A DNA stretch of 64,000 nucleotides, from positions 1-64,000 of the forward strand of contig JAEUMY010000021.1 in assembly GCA_016791265.1 (NCBI GenBank), given 5' to 3'. This document shows positions 18,101 to 26,065 of the stretch, piece by piece. Numbering within the stretch: position 1 is the first letter of the stretch; every line of letters begins with the position of its first letter. The notes under the pieces were generated by a model. It was given only the letters and a program-made list of their open reading frames with translations. It was not told the origin of the DNA and searched no databases. Both the position numbers and the translations under genes were made by a program. This DNA is from Betaproteobacteria bacterium. GTDB taxonomy: Bacteria > Pseudomonadota > Gammaproteobacteria > Burkholderiales > Usitatibacteraceae.

Positions 18101-20008
18101 ACCCGTTGCCGGGGTATAAGTGACGACAAAGCCGCTGACGGTCGCGAGGCCATTCGCTGGCAGCGTCGCCAACGAAATGCTGGAGGCGAATCCGGTGATC
18201 GAGCCGCTCAAGTCAATCGCGGTGGGTGTATTCGCGGGCACTCCCCGGGACAGGGCGCCGGCCACCGGCGCGGCCGGCGGCGTGACGGTGATCGTCACCG
18301 TGCCCGACGCCGATGTTCCAGCGATGTTTGTGGCCGTGTAGTTGAAGCTCGCCGCACCGGTATAACCGGTGCTGGGCGTGAAGGTGACTGTGGTCGGGCC
18401 GGTCGCGACGGCGGTGCCGTTGGTGGCGCCAGAAGGCGTCACACTCGTGACCGTCGCGCCCACGCCTGTCGGCGACATGAACGACGCGAGGTTGATCGCC
18501 GTCGCCGTCTGAAACGGCACGGATGCGGCACCCGCGCCAGCGGTCGGCACGGGCGGGTTCACAGTCACACTGACTGTCGCCGCGATCGGAGAGGTGCCGC
18601 CTGGGCCTGTCGCGGTGTAGTTGAAACTGGCGGCGCCAAAGAAACCCGTCGTCGGCGTAAACGTGATCGTCGTGGCGCCAGTGGCCATCGCCGTTCCGTT
18701 TACCGGGGAGGATGGCGTCACGCTGGTGACTGTCCCGGTGATGAACGCGGCCAGGTTGACCGGAATCGCGGTATTGAAGGAGGTCGTCGCCGAGGTGGCA
18801 GCCACTACCGGCGCCGCAGTCACCTGGAGCGAAATCGTGCCGGTATTCGATGTTCCGCCAGGGCCGGTTTGGGTGTAGCTGATCGTCGCCGCCCCGGTAT
18901 ACGTACCGGAGGGGATGAAGGTCACCACCTTCGTGGAGTCATTCACTGACGTCGTGCCCGCCGTCCCCGGCGAAACAGAAGTGACCGCGAGGGTGTAGGG
19001 CGTCCCTGGCGCCGGGTTGCGCTGCACAACACCCGTGATGTTTGTCGAAAGGTTGAATGTACTGTTGCTCGTGTCGGGAACTGCCTGCACCGCACCGCCA
19101 GCGAAGTTTGTCACGACGGGTGCCGCAGGCGGGTTGACCGTGATGGTCATGTTTGCAATACCAGACTGAGAGCTGCAAGGGCCGGTTGTCCGGTAGGAAA
19201 AGGTAAGCGTCGGTGCGTAGACCGTCGAGCTTGACGCGTACGTAACGGTGGCGCCCGAGGTATTTAACGTACCCTCACTCGGAGACAGGGGAGTGGTGAT
19301 GGATATCCCAGTGGCCGGCCCTGTTGTGGTCAACGGGATGGATGTCGCCGATGTGCTGTAGGCGATTGCAGACGGCGAAGCGCTCGTCGCCGTCAATGTC
19401 GGGGCATTGATGTCTATCTGTATGCGGCGTGACGCGGAATTCGCCGACCCCTGACCACGAACGTCGACGAAGTCGGAGGTGCAGTTGGTAGCCGTGTGCG
19501 AATAGGTCAATGCCGCTGTCCCAGCCCCGGAAATTGTTCCGCGGGTGGGCGATAGCGTGATGCCATAGCTGGTTACCACCCCTCCAAGCAAGATTTGCGG
19601 CACGACCAAGCTGTTGCCGGTAGAGTTGTAGTTGAAGGTTCTGGTCGCTGAGACAGTTGGCGACAACACCGCGCCCGTCAATCCAATCAGCTCGGTGGCG
19701 TAGGTGTTGACTGCGGCGAGCTCACCTGCAGACAGACCCATGCCGTGAAGGGTGTTCGCCGCAGTAATGACCGAGCCGGCGCCAGCGGCATTGATGCGTG
19801 CTCCGCCGGCGGAGTGGCAGCCCGAGCAATCCGCCGCGAAAGTTTGCGCTGAAGCAGTGTTCAATAGCCCGGTCGCCAGAAATGCGAGCAGCGCGGCAAC
19901 GCCGAGAGTGTCACTTGAGGCCCGAACCAAGTTCAAGCATGCCGCGCCCAGCGAGGCCCTGGGGACGACACTTCCCAGGGATTTGGCTATTCTCAACTGC
20001 GTTGACAT
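15110..20008 (-). CDS. giant cytochrome c / Ig-repeat / autotransporter protein with two outer-membrane barrels
   Basis: 1632 residues. The ATG at 20008 follows AGGGAGA. A signal peptide ends near residue 54 (TASA-QT). Residues 55-110 form a small cytochrome c domain with CSGCH at 61-65, a possible axial Met90 and a typical closing helix (LSAGELAAVNTYATELI). About residues 115-930 are serially repeated Ig/cadherin-like modules of 85-100 residues, each with patterns like FTPTTGFFGAASFNYTATG followed by PGGTS. A helical linker (QRFARGQQFNFQRRLEALRSEL) leads to an autotransporter-type barrel at about 1075-1345 (VSVWIAGNVNFGRRD...). A second barrel-like region spans 1365-1632 and ends in Phe, the usual OMP terminal signature. 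The heme domain would be exported with the passenger. Fusion of all four parts is unusual. One palindrome copy encodes ANIR at 998-1001. Confidence 0.85.
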   Translation of the reverse strand: MSTQLRIAKSLGSVVPRASLGAACLNLVRASSDTLGVAALLAFLATGLLNTASAQTFAADCSGCHSAGGARINAAGAGSVITAANTLHGMGLSAGELAAVNTYATELIGLTGAVLSPTVSATRTFNYNSTGNSLVVPQILLGGVVTSYGITLSPTRGTISGAGTAALTYSHTATNCTSDFVDVRGQGSANSASRRIQIDINAPTLTATSASPSAIAYSTSATSIPLTTTGPATGISITTPLSPSEGTLNTSGATVTYASSSTVYAPTLTFSYRTTGPCSSQSGIANMTITVNPPAAPVVTNFAGGAVQAVPDTSNSTFNLSTNITGVVQRNPAPGTPYTLAVTSVSPGTAGTTSVNDSTKVVTFIPSGTYTGAATISYTQTGPGGTSNTGTISLQVTAAPVVAATSATTSFNTAIPVNLAAFITGTVTSVTPSSPVNGTAMATGATTITFTPTTGFFGAASFNYTATGPGGTSPIAATVSVTVNPPVPTAGAGAASVPFQTATAINLASFMSPTGVGATVTSVTPSGATNGTAVATGPTTVTFTPSTGYTGAASFNYTATNIAGTSASGTVTITVTPPAAPVAGALSRGVPANTPTAIDLSGSITGFASSISLATLPANGLATVSGFVVTYTPATGFVGNDSFSYTATGPGGTSVAATVQVSVIAAPSVASLTVNVPFNTPTIIDLSQVISGAATTFSVIAQPRHGTFAPSSTGTIVYVPVTGYFGPDSFVVVVSGPGGASTPATINVNVIPPPPSPLPTSPTIQVGFGATVVINLANTVSSVATSFTLVSPTSNGTLVISGTTATYTPRPGFSGADTFSVIPIGPGGTGTEVFINILVASQIPIARAAAMTVMLNQSFTLDVAALLSGSGITGVNVVTQPTHGTADVAGTKLTYTPKTDFFGPDTFTYVAFGNAGVSPPATITVTVMGRPDLTNDPTIMGAATAQAQAAQRFARGQQFNFQRRLEALRSELATADPNADAPPQTSLRPRAQTTVASANIRNRATGVADAQDPFAPLQSGNDSAGAAPGLGVKPVSTSSGLPPSLVSTLVSLATGRSLDLANLNAAGSSGTSGSGVSVWIAGNVNFGRRDATADASSLKFTTDGISIGADRRLSPRWVAGVGVGYGRDDTDIGSDGSRLKARGTSASAYASYQVGTRTYVDGLLGVGKLDLDTRRFVTAQDAFATSKRKGDQLFGSIGASYDWRREALLISPYGRLDFTRDKLKFATESGAGLASLAYLDQTQRSTQLALGVRMEIQHPTDFGWVKPRARIEYRHEFESGRDVTVAYADQFPTGQRYSLSSAGRNKDALAVGIGADFHYRGGLKLGIDYQAVRVKGPESSQALRFILVKDLDAKAIPDNAVAWKTGKDAIRVEAGYAYDDNVTRARDAASKLSDGLFNLGFSYGRFFLLGSNSRFAASGFLGGEKFRDYPGLGSANAGAQVEYQYRTSAAFDAVTFGVFARLNVDEYESRLRDGYRYAFGVNARRALTDRIDIFGELSGNVRNAKSAVFDRRDVSIRGNLDYALTKKSTIYLTGEFRRGDTVSTGFPSLENLDIAEVLVQDDAFDGRYFSYRTDAKTVIGTMGYNLSLGPRDSIDFSWRRAEARPVQTPGFQVPGSFRYVANQYAIIYLTRF
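17006..17017. repeat. palindrome GCGAATATTCGC, copy 7
   Basis: In the linker of the giant autotransporter, ANIR frame; 14-mer form. Confidence 0.95.
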
Positions 20009-20306
20009 CTTGTTCTCCCTGATCGATCCGCCACCTGTGTGCCCGCAGGATTCGGCGCGCGAGTGGGCACTACAGTCCTACATTGGAGCTGATTTTCTCA
20101 AATTTAGAGGTACTGGCGTGACACTTCAGCTAACGTGTTTACGGTATTGTTTTGATTAGCGAAATTACACGCCTTATCGTCGCCAATCAACTCCTTGAAT
20201 GGTGCTTGGCGGCTGGACTGCACCCTGCCCTGACTTTCCAAGTAGCTGCCTCACCCGGCAACCCATAGCTCCTCGACGACAATCCCAAACCGCAAAAAGG
20301 CATCAA
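20009..20306. other. divergent intergenic region upstream of the giant autotransporter
   Basis: About 300 bases that should hold the promoter of the autotransporter-cytochrome operon and of the histidine phosphatase gene. The stretch 20090-20170 is notably AT-rich. I could not assign convincing -35/-10 pairs and see no gene. Confidence 0.35.
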
Positions 20307-20978
20307 ATGATCCACTTGGCTTTTCTGCTGGCCCCACGCGGGCCAACAAGTCTCAATATCGTTTCCGGGCGTGCGCGGACAAACATGGGGGGAATTCTGC
20401 TTGGCGCAGCACTGCTTGCAATGACATTGTCGCCCCTGAGCGTACGCGCTCAATCCCGATTCAGCACCGCATCACCGAATCCTGCGCATGCCCTCGCCGG
20501 CAAAGCGCTTATCGACGCGCTCAGGTCGGGCAAGCTGGTCATCTACTTCCGCCATGCCGCGATCGAAGTGACCGGGACCGGACAGGAAAATTGCCGCGGG
20601 ACCACGCTTTCCGAGCAGGGCCGCAATGAGGCCAAGTTGATTGCCGAACAGTTTTCGAGACTCAAGATTCCGGTCGGAAAAGTGCTCTCCAGCCCATCTT
20701 GCAGAACCAAGGATCACGCCCGTATCTCGTTTGGCGACTTTGAAGCGGTCGAATTCGTCTTCGGTGAGCAAAACAACTTCGACAAGCTGGCAGACAGATT
20801 GACTGCCGAGCACGATTTCAAGGGCAACCTGGTCATCGTGGGCCACATCAGCGGCATGAAGTCGATTGCAGGCTCCCCGCTGCTCGAATACAGTGAAGCG
20901 GCCCTGATACGCCCAGGAAAAGACGCCGCAATTGTCGCCAGATTGAAAATTGGCGATTGGGCGACGCTTCAAGACTAG
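20307..20978 (+). CDS. histidine phosphatase superfamily protein, exported
   Basis: 223 residues from the ATG at 20307 (AAAAAGG six bases upstream); an ATG at 20385 would give a tighter signal peptide (MGGILLGAALLAMTLSPLSVRAQ) and is an alternative. The catalytic RHG motif appears as VIYFRHA. LSSPSCRTKDHA supplies the second arginine and VIVGHISGM the second histidine. That is the phosphoglycerate mutase-like/SixA arrangement. The signal implies a periplasmic phosphatase of unknown substrate. It runs divergently from the autotransporter gene and 25 bases ahead of the TRAP permease genes. Confidence 0.8.
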   Translation: MIHLAFLLAPRGPTSLNIVSGRARTNMGGILLGAALLAMTLSPLSVRAQSRFSTASPNPAHALAGKALIDALRSGKLVIYFRHAAIEVTGTGQENCRGTTLSEQGRNEAKLIAEQFSRLKIPVGKVLSSPSCRTKDHARISFGDFEAVEFVFGEQNNFDKLADRLTAEHDFKGNLVIVGHISGMKSIAGSPLLEYSEAALIRPGKDAAIVARLKIGDWATLQD

Positions 20979-21003
20979 CCGCTTTGATGCGAAAATCGGT
21001 CGA

Positions 21004-21558
21004 ATGAACCGGCCCGCACTGCTTGCGACGAAAGCGATAGAAACAGTCAGCAGATTGGCTGGACATTTGGCGAGCTGGCTGATCTTTGCGGCTATTCTCA
21101 TCAGCGCCGCCAACGCCTTGATCCGCTACGCGCTCGACCTCAGCTCCAATGCTTGGCTCGAGATCCAATGGGTGCTCTTTTCAGCAGCTTTCTTGCTGGG
21201 CGCCGGCTACACGTTGCAGCAGGGTCAGCATGTGCGCATTGACGTGTTCTCAAGCCGCTTGGGCCCGCGCGGGCAAGCGTTGATTGACGTCTTCGGCACG
21301 CTTTGCTTTCTGCTGCCGATGTGTGTGTTGATCGTGTGGCTGTCCTGGCCGGTCTTCTGGCGGGATTGGTCGAGCGGCGAAGTCTCTTCCAACGCCGGGG
21401 GCCTGCCTCTCTGGCCTTCGCGCCTGCTGGTCCTGATCGGCTTCTTGTTGCTGGGTTTGCAAGGCATCGCGGAATTGATCAAGAGGTGGTCAGACGCCAT
21501 GTCGTCCGCTGGGCCGCCGGACGCAAATGCGAATATTCGCAAGGGCGAACCTAGTTGA
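21004..21558 (+). CDS. dctQ: TRAP transporter small permease (DctQ family)
   Basis: 184 residues with four predicted membrane segments (LASWLIFAAILISAANALIRY, WVLFSAAFLLGAGYTL, FGTLCFLLPMCVLIVWLSW, LLVLIGFLLLGLQG). QGQHVRIDVF between segments 2 and 3 is the typical DctQ motif. It associates with the large DctM subunit in a sodium-driven uptake system for organic acids. The stop overlaps the dctM start (TTGA). The C-terminal tail holds a palindrome copy read as ANIR only four residues from the end. Confidence 0.9.
   Translation: MNRPALLATKAIETVSRLAGHLASWLIFAAILISAANALIRYALDLSSNAWLEIQWVLFSAAFLLGAGYTLQQGQHVRIDVFSSRLGPRGQALIDVFGTLCFLLPMCVLIVWLSWPVFWRDWSSGEVSSNAGGLPLWPSRLLVLIGFLLLGLQGIAELIKRWSDAMSSAGPPDANANIRKGEPS
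21529..21540. repeat. palindrome GCGAATATTCGC, copy 8
   Basis: At the 3' end of dctQ, ANIR frame, 14-mer form, 18 bases before the stop. Confidence 0.95.
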
Positions 21559-23303
21559 CCCAGCTGCTCATTCACCACATCGCCCCACTCATGTTCGCGG
21601 GGCTGGTGATTTTCATGCTGCTGGGCTACCCCGTCGCTTTCGCGCTGGCCGCGAACGGGATTCTCTTCGGACTTCTCGGCATCTGGCTGGGCTTGCTTGA
21701 GCCAAGCCTGTTTCAGGCGCTGCCTGACCGCGTGTGGGGCGTGATGTCCAACGACACCCTGCTCGCCATTCCCTTCTTCACGTTCATGGGGCTGATCCTG
21801 GAACGCAGCGGCATGGCCGAGGACTTGCTGGAAACCGCCGGCCAACTCTTCGGCCCGACTCGCGGCGGGTTGGCGTACGCAGTCATTTTTGTCGGTGCCC
21901 TACTCGCGGCGACAACAGGCGTGGTCGCAGCCTCTGTGATTTCAATGGGCCTCATTTCGCTGCCCATCATGCTGCGTTATGGCTATGACCGTCGCATCGC
22001 CTGCGGTGTCATTGCAGCATCCGGCACGCTGGCGCAAATCATCCCGCCATCGCTGGTGTTGATCGTGCTGGGCGATCAGTTGAGCCGCTCGGTGGGCGAC
22101 ATGTATGCCGGAGCCATCATTCCGGGGCTGGTGCTGGTCGGGCTGTATGGCGTTTACGTGCTCATCATTTCTTTCTGGCGACCGCAGTGGGTGCCGGGGC
22201 TGCCGGACGAGGCGCGCACAACGCGCGAAGCCGACAACTCTCCAGGACTGCGCTCGCTGGCTGCGCTTATGGTCGTTGCCGGACTTGGCGGCTGGTTGTT
22301 GCAACTGGGCTACAAGGGTGGCGCTGCGCCGCTTGATGAAAAAGTCGTTATCGCCGGGGCGGCGGCCGGCGCCATCGCCTTTGGACTGGCGCACCTCAAC
22401 CGCATGCTGAAGCTCGGCTGGCTGTCGCGCATGGCGGAGCAGTTCACCTTCGTGCTGATCCCGCCGCTGGCGCTGATTTTCCTCGTGCTGGGCACCATAT
22501 TCCTCGGTGTCGCCACGCCGACTGAAGGCGGCGCGATGGGCGCCGTGGGCGCGCTGATCATGGCGCTGTCGCGCAAGCGGCTGAACATGAGCCTGTTGCG
22601 CCAGGCGATGGACTCGACGGTGAAGCTCACCGCCTTCGTCATGTTCATCCTCATCGGCGCGCGTATTTTCAGCCTCACGTTCTACGGTGTGAACGGGCAT
22701 GTGTGGGTCGAGGAGCTGCTGGCCCATTTGCCAGGCGGGCAGATCGGCTTCCTCATCGCGGTGAACCTGCTGGTGTTCGGCCTCGCCTTCTTCCTCGACT
22801 TCTTCGAGCTCGCCTTCATCATCGTGCCGTTGCTGGCACCCGTGGCGGAGAAGATGGGCATTGATCTCGTCTGGTTCGGCGTGCTGCTGGCGATCAACAT
22901 GCAGACGTCATTCATGCATCCGCCGTTCGGCTTCGCGCTGTTCTATCTGCGTAGCGTCGCCCCGGCACAGGCGTTCGTGGACAAGGTCACCGACAAGCTC
23001 ACCGACCCGGTGACCACAGGGCAGATCTATCGCGGCGCCATTCCGTTCGTCGCGATCCAGCTCCTGATGGTGGCGCTGGTCATCGCGTTTCCGCAGATGG
23101 TGATGGTGTACAAGGACCCGGCGCCGGCGGTCGATCCGGCCAAGACGGAGATTGTCATTCCACCGACCGAGCAAGCGCCTGCCACGGACTTGATGGAAGA
23201 ATTGAAGAAATCGGCGCCGAAGGAGGTGCCCGGCAAGCCGAAGAAGACGCCCGAGGAACTTGAAGCCGAAGCCCTGCAGAAGGCGTTGCGCGGCGAGAAG
23301 TAA
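21555..23303 (+). CDS. dctM: TRAP transporter large permease (DctM family)
   Basis: 582 residues starting at a TTG that overlaps the dctQ stop by four bases. The long hydrophobic protein with FFTFMGLILERSGMAEDLL, GVIAASGTLAQIIPPSLVLIVLGDQ and FLDFFELAFIIVPLLAP is a typical 12-segment DctM translocation subunit. After about residue 505 it carries an atypical charged, Pro/Glu/Lys-rich tail of some 75 residues (PPTEQAPATDLMEELKK), longer than most DctM proteins. The matching binding protein gene lies just downstream but on the opposite strand. Confidence 0.93.
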   Translation: MTQLLIHHIAPLMFAGLVIFMLLGYPVAFALAANGILFGLLGIWLGLLEPSLFQALPDRVWGVMSNDTLLAIPFFTFMGLILERSGMAEDLLETAGQLFGPTRGGLAYAVIFVGALLAATTGVVAASVISMGLISLPIMLRYGYDRRIACGVIAASGTLAQIIPPSLVLIVLGDQLSRSVGDMYAGAIIPGLVLVGLYGVYVLIISFWRPQWVPGLPDEARTTREADNSPGLRSLAALMVVAGLGGWLLQLGYKGGAAPLDEKVVIAGAAAGAIAFGLAHLNRMLKLGWLSRMAEQFTFVLIPPLALIFLVLGTIFLGVATPTEGGAMGAVGALIMALSRKRLNMSLLRQAMDSTVKLTAFVMFILIGARIFSLTFYGVNGHVWVEELLAHLPGGQIGFLIAVNLLVFGLAFFLDFFELAFIIVPLLAPVAEKMGIDLVWFGVLLAINMQTSFMHPPFGFALFYLRSVAPAQAFVDKVTDKLTDPVTTGQIYRGAIPFVAIQLLMVALVIAFPQMVMVYKDPAPAVDPAKTEIVIPPTEQAPATDLMEELKKSAPKEVPGKPKKTPEELEAEALQKALRGEK

Positions 23304-23317
23304 CCTGCGGGCGCAGC

Positions 23318-23329
23318 GCGAATATTCGC
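23318..23329. repeat. palindrome GCGAATATTCGC, copy 9
   Basis: Intergenic, 15 bases after the dctM stop; flanks C and A. Confidence 0.95.
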
Positions 23330-23370
23330 AGGCTATCCCTCAGCAACCAATCCTCACAGCGGCGTCGCAT

Positions 23371-23384
23371 CCCCGCAAGCGGGG
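23371..23384. terminator. short hairpin between dctM and dctP
   Basis: CCCCGC-AA-GCGGGG between two convergent genes. The loop is very short and there is no T-run, so terminator function is only plausible. Confidence 0.35.
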
Positions 23385-23408
23385 ACCCTGCTCTTGCCTT
23401 CGTGAGGA

Positions 23409-24503
23409 TTACTTGATCTGCCCCACCGTGTGCATGAAGTCATCAAACCCCTTCTCCGCCACACGGAACCACAGCAACTGGTCAGTCTGGAATTTCTGCA
23501 TCGACTCATGGATTCTCTTGAAGGCCGGGCTCTTCGCCGCCGCCTCCTTGTAGACCTCTTGTGAAGCCTTGTACGCCGCAACCATTACATCGCGCGGGAA
23601 CGCCTTGAGTTGCGCTTTGCCCGTGGTAACCAGCCGGCGCAACGCAGGCGGGTTCAACGCGTCGTACTTGGCCAGCATCCACTGGTTGGCTTCCCAGCCT
23701 GCGGCCTCGACGATGGCCTGATACTCCCTGGGCAGTTTGTCCCACTCTTTCTGATTGATGTAGGTGCAAAGCTGCGCGCCGCCTTCCCACCAGCCAGGGT
23801 AGTAATAGAAGCGGGCGACCTTGTTGAAGCCGAGTTTCTCATCGTCGTATGGGCCGACCCACTCCGCAGCATCCAGCGTGCCCTTTTCCAGTGCTGGGTA
23901 CACATCCGGTGCGGCGAGTTGCTGCGGCACCACCCCGAGCTTTCGCATCACCTCGCCCGCGAACCCTCCCATGCGCATCTTGAGCCCCTTGAGATCGGCA
24001 ACGGACTTGATCTCCTTGCGATACCAGCCGCCCATCTGCGCGCCCGTGTTGCCCGAGGGAATGCTGTGAATGTTGTAAGCCTTGTAGAACTCGCGAAAGA
24101 GTTCCGCGCCACCACCGAAGAGTTGCCACGCGACCATCTGGCGCGCGTTGAGACCGAAAGGAATGCCGGTGTCCAGCGCGAACGCCGGGTCCTTGCCCCA
24201 GTAGTAGTACGGCGCTGTCTGGCCGCACTGCACGGTGCCGTCCTGGACGGCATCCTGCACTTTGAGGCCGGGCACGATTTCGCCCGCAGCGAAAAGTTGA
24301 ATCTGGAACTTTCCGCCAGTGGCCGCCGCGACGCGCTTGGTCATGAATTCGGCGGCTCCGTAAATGGTGTCCAGGCTCTTCGGAAAACTGGATGCCATGC
24401 GCCATTTGATTTCGGGCAGTGCGGCGGTCTGCGCGGCGCTCAACGTAGGCATCGCGGCCAGCGCGCCCGCACCGGCGCCAGCGATGAAGTCTCTGCGTTT
24501 CAT
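23409..24503 (-). CDS. dctP: TRAP transporter substrate-binding protein (DctP family)
   Basis: 364 residues from the ATG at 24503 with GAGGAG upstream; the longer frame runs through a repeat and is rejected. The N-terminus MKRRDFIAGAGAGALAAMP is a Tat signal with the RR-x-F pattern. The mature part begins LPEIKWRMASSFPKSLDTIYG and has GKFQIQLFAAGEIVPG, GTLDAAEWVGPYDDEKLGF and YYPGWWEGGAQLCTYIN. These resemble TRAP binding proteins of the 2-oxo acid/mannityl-type group. The ligand is probably a carboxylate. It converges on dctQM and so is expressed separately. Confidence 0.88.
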   Translation of the reverse strand: MKRRDFIAGAGAGALAAMPTLSAAQTAALPEIKWRMASSFPKSLDTIYGAAEFMTKRVAAATGGKFQIQLFAAGEIVPGLKVQDAVQDGTVQCGQTAPYYYWGKDPAFALDTGIPFGLNARQMVAWQLFGGGAELFREFYKAYNIHSIPSGNTGAQMGGWYRKEIKSVADLKGLKMRMGGFAGEVMRKLGVVPQQLAAPDVYPALEKGTLDAAEWVGPYDDEKLGFNKVARFYYYPGWWEGGAQLCTYINQKEWDKLPREYQAIVEAAGWEANQWMLAKYDALNPPALRRLVTTGKAQLKAFPRDVMVAAYKASQEVYKEAAAKSPAFKRIHESMQKFQTDQLLWFRVAEKGFDDFMHTVGQIK

Positions 24504-24533
24504 TGTGATCTCCTCACTCCAGTCGATGCTTAA

Positions 24534-24560
24534 CTCCCTCTCCCACGCGGGGAGAGGGAG
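24534..24560. repeat. CTCCCTCTCCC hairpin in the dctP leader
   Basis: Perfect 11-base stem (24534-24544 with 24550-24560) around ACGCG, upstream of the dctP start and eight bases from palindrome copy 10. Sequences of the form CCCTCTCCC...GGGAGAGGG recur as dispersed intergenic repeats in many proteobacteria; only one copy is in this window. Confidence 0.55.
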
Positions 24561-24567
24561 GTTTGCT

Positions 24568-24579
24568 GCGAATATTCGC
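24568..24579. repeat. palindrome GCGAATATTCGC, copy 10
   Basis: Intergenic between dctP and pmbA, 14-mer form, next to the CTCCCTCTCCC hairpin. Confidence 0.95.
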
Positions 24580-24602
24580 AATCGTGTGCTCGGTGCCCGA
24601 CA

Positions 24603-25979
24603 TCACTCGCCCGCCACCGACATCCGGTCAATGAGGATCGATCCGACATGGCGGGATCCCTTGGCCTCGACATCCTTGCCGATGGAGACGATGCCCGTGA
24701 ACATGTCCTTGAGATTGCTGGCGATGGTGATTTCCTCCACCGGCCAGGCGATCTCGCCGTTCTCGACCCAGAAGCCTACAGCGCCGCGCGAGTAGTCGCC
24801 GGTGACGTTGTTGACGCCCTGGCCCATCAGTTGGGTCACAACTAGACCGCGTCCCATCTCGCGCACCAGGCCGGCGAAGTCGAGCGCGCCCGGCTCCACG
24901 ATCAGATTGTGGTTGCCGCCGGCATTGCCGGTGCTTTGCATCCCGAGCTTGCGCGCGGAGTAGCTGCCGAGAAAATACCCGTTCAACGTGCCCGCGCCGA
25001 CCAGTTCGCGCGGCGAGGTGGCGACACCTTCCGCGTCGAACGGCGCCGAGCCCAGAGCGCCTCTCAAGTGCGGGTCCTCGCGGATATTCACGCACGGTGC
25101 GAATATTCGCGTGCCCAGACTGTCAAGCAGGAAACTGGCTTTGCGATACAGGCTGGAACCACTCACCGCACCGACGAAGTGGCTTATCAGTCCGGACGCC
25201 ATGGACGGATCGAACAAGACCGGGACATCACCGGTCGGCACCCGGCGGGCACCCAATCGCCGCACGGTGCGCTCGCCAGCCAGCCTGCCGACTTCTTCCG
25301 GCGAATCCAGTCCGGCTTCACCACGCGCGACGCTGTACCAGTAGTCGGTCTGCATGGCGCCGTCCTGCGAGGCGATCATCGACGCCGACAGCGACACCCG
25401 CGATGTCGGATAGCCGCCCATGAATCCGCGCGTGTTGGCGTACACGAAATCACCGTCATGGCTGGAGACTGTGGCACCTTCGGAATTGTCGATGCGCTTG
25501 TCCACCGCAAACGCTGCGGCCTCCATGCGCCGCGCGATCTCGATGGACTGCGGGACATCGACGCGCCATGGCGTATTGAGGCCCAGGTCGGGATACGGCG
25601 CGACGGCCAGACGGTCGGCATCGGGCAACCCTGCCGCTTCGTCGGCAGCGGTGTACTTGGCGATGGCGCAGGCGGCGGCAACGGTGCGCTCGATGGCATC
25701 CCGCGAAAGATCCGACGTGCTGGCCGCGCCCTTCTGCTGGCCGATGTAGGCCGTGATCGACAGGCCCTTGTCGCGGTTGTACTCGATGGTCTCGACTTCG
25801 TCGAGACGCACGGTCACGTTCTGGCCGACGGAGACGGAGACTTCGACTTCGGCGTCGGTGGCACCCAACGATCTCGCATGATTCAGGGCCAGCTCAGCCA
25901 TCTGCTGAAGCTGATCGCGCGAAAGCGGCAATGCGGTGGTGGCTGTGGCGGGTGTTGCGGCAGTCGACGGAGCGGTCAT
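24603..25979 (-). CDS. pmbA: TldE/PmbA metalloprotease subunit
   Basis: 458 residues from the ATG at 25979. PmbA (TldE) pairs with TldD in a metalloprotease that processes modified peptides such as microcins and degrades some antitoxins. Conserved features include VTVRLDEVETIEYNRDKGLSITAY, DNSEGATVSSHDGDFVYANT, PVLFDPSMASGLISHF and the C-terminal GNHNLIVEPG...VTQLMGQGVNNVTGDYSRGAVGFWVENGEI. A palindrome copy encodes RIFA in the middle of the protein. The tldD partner is outside the window. Divergent from darP by 86 bases, a pairing common in beta- and gammaproteobacteria. Confidence 0.94.
   Translation of the reverse strand: MTAPSTAATPATATTALPLSRDQLQQMAELALNHARSLGATDAEVEVSVSVGQNVTVRLDEVETIEYNRDKGLSITAYIGQQKGAASTSDLSRDAIERTVAAACAIAKYTAADEAAGLPDADRLAVAPYPDLGLNTPWRVDVPQSIEIARRMEAAAFAVDKRIDNSEGATVSSHDGDFVYANTRGFMGGYPTSRVSLSASMIASQDGAMQTDYWYSVARGEAGLDSPEEVGRLAGERTVRRLGARRVPTGDVPVLFDPSMASGLISHFVGAVSGSSLYRKASFLLDSLGTRIFAPCVNIREDPHLRGALGSAPFDAEGVATSPRELVGAGTLNGYFLGSYSARKLGMQSTGNAGGNHNLIVEPGALDFAGLVREMGRGLVVTQLMGQGVNNVTGDYSRGAVGFWVENGEIAWPVEEITIASNLKDMFTGIVSIGKDVEAKGSRHVGSILIDRMSVAGE
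25099..25110. repeat. palindrome GCGAATATTCGC, copy 11
   Basis: In pmbA, RIFA frame, flanks T and G. A two-mismatch relative (GCGGATATTCAC, 25080-25091) lies seven bases away. Confidence 0.95.
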
Positions 25980-26065
25980 GGGGCGGATGATAAGATTCGC
26001 GGCCCTCAACGATTTCGCATCGGCGCGATGTACACCCCGCCGTGCCCCACCGCGCGACCGCATTC

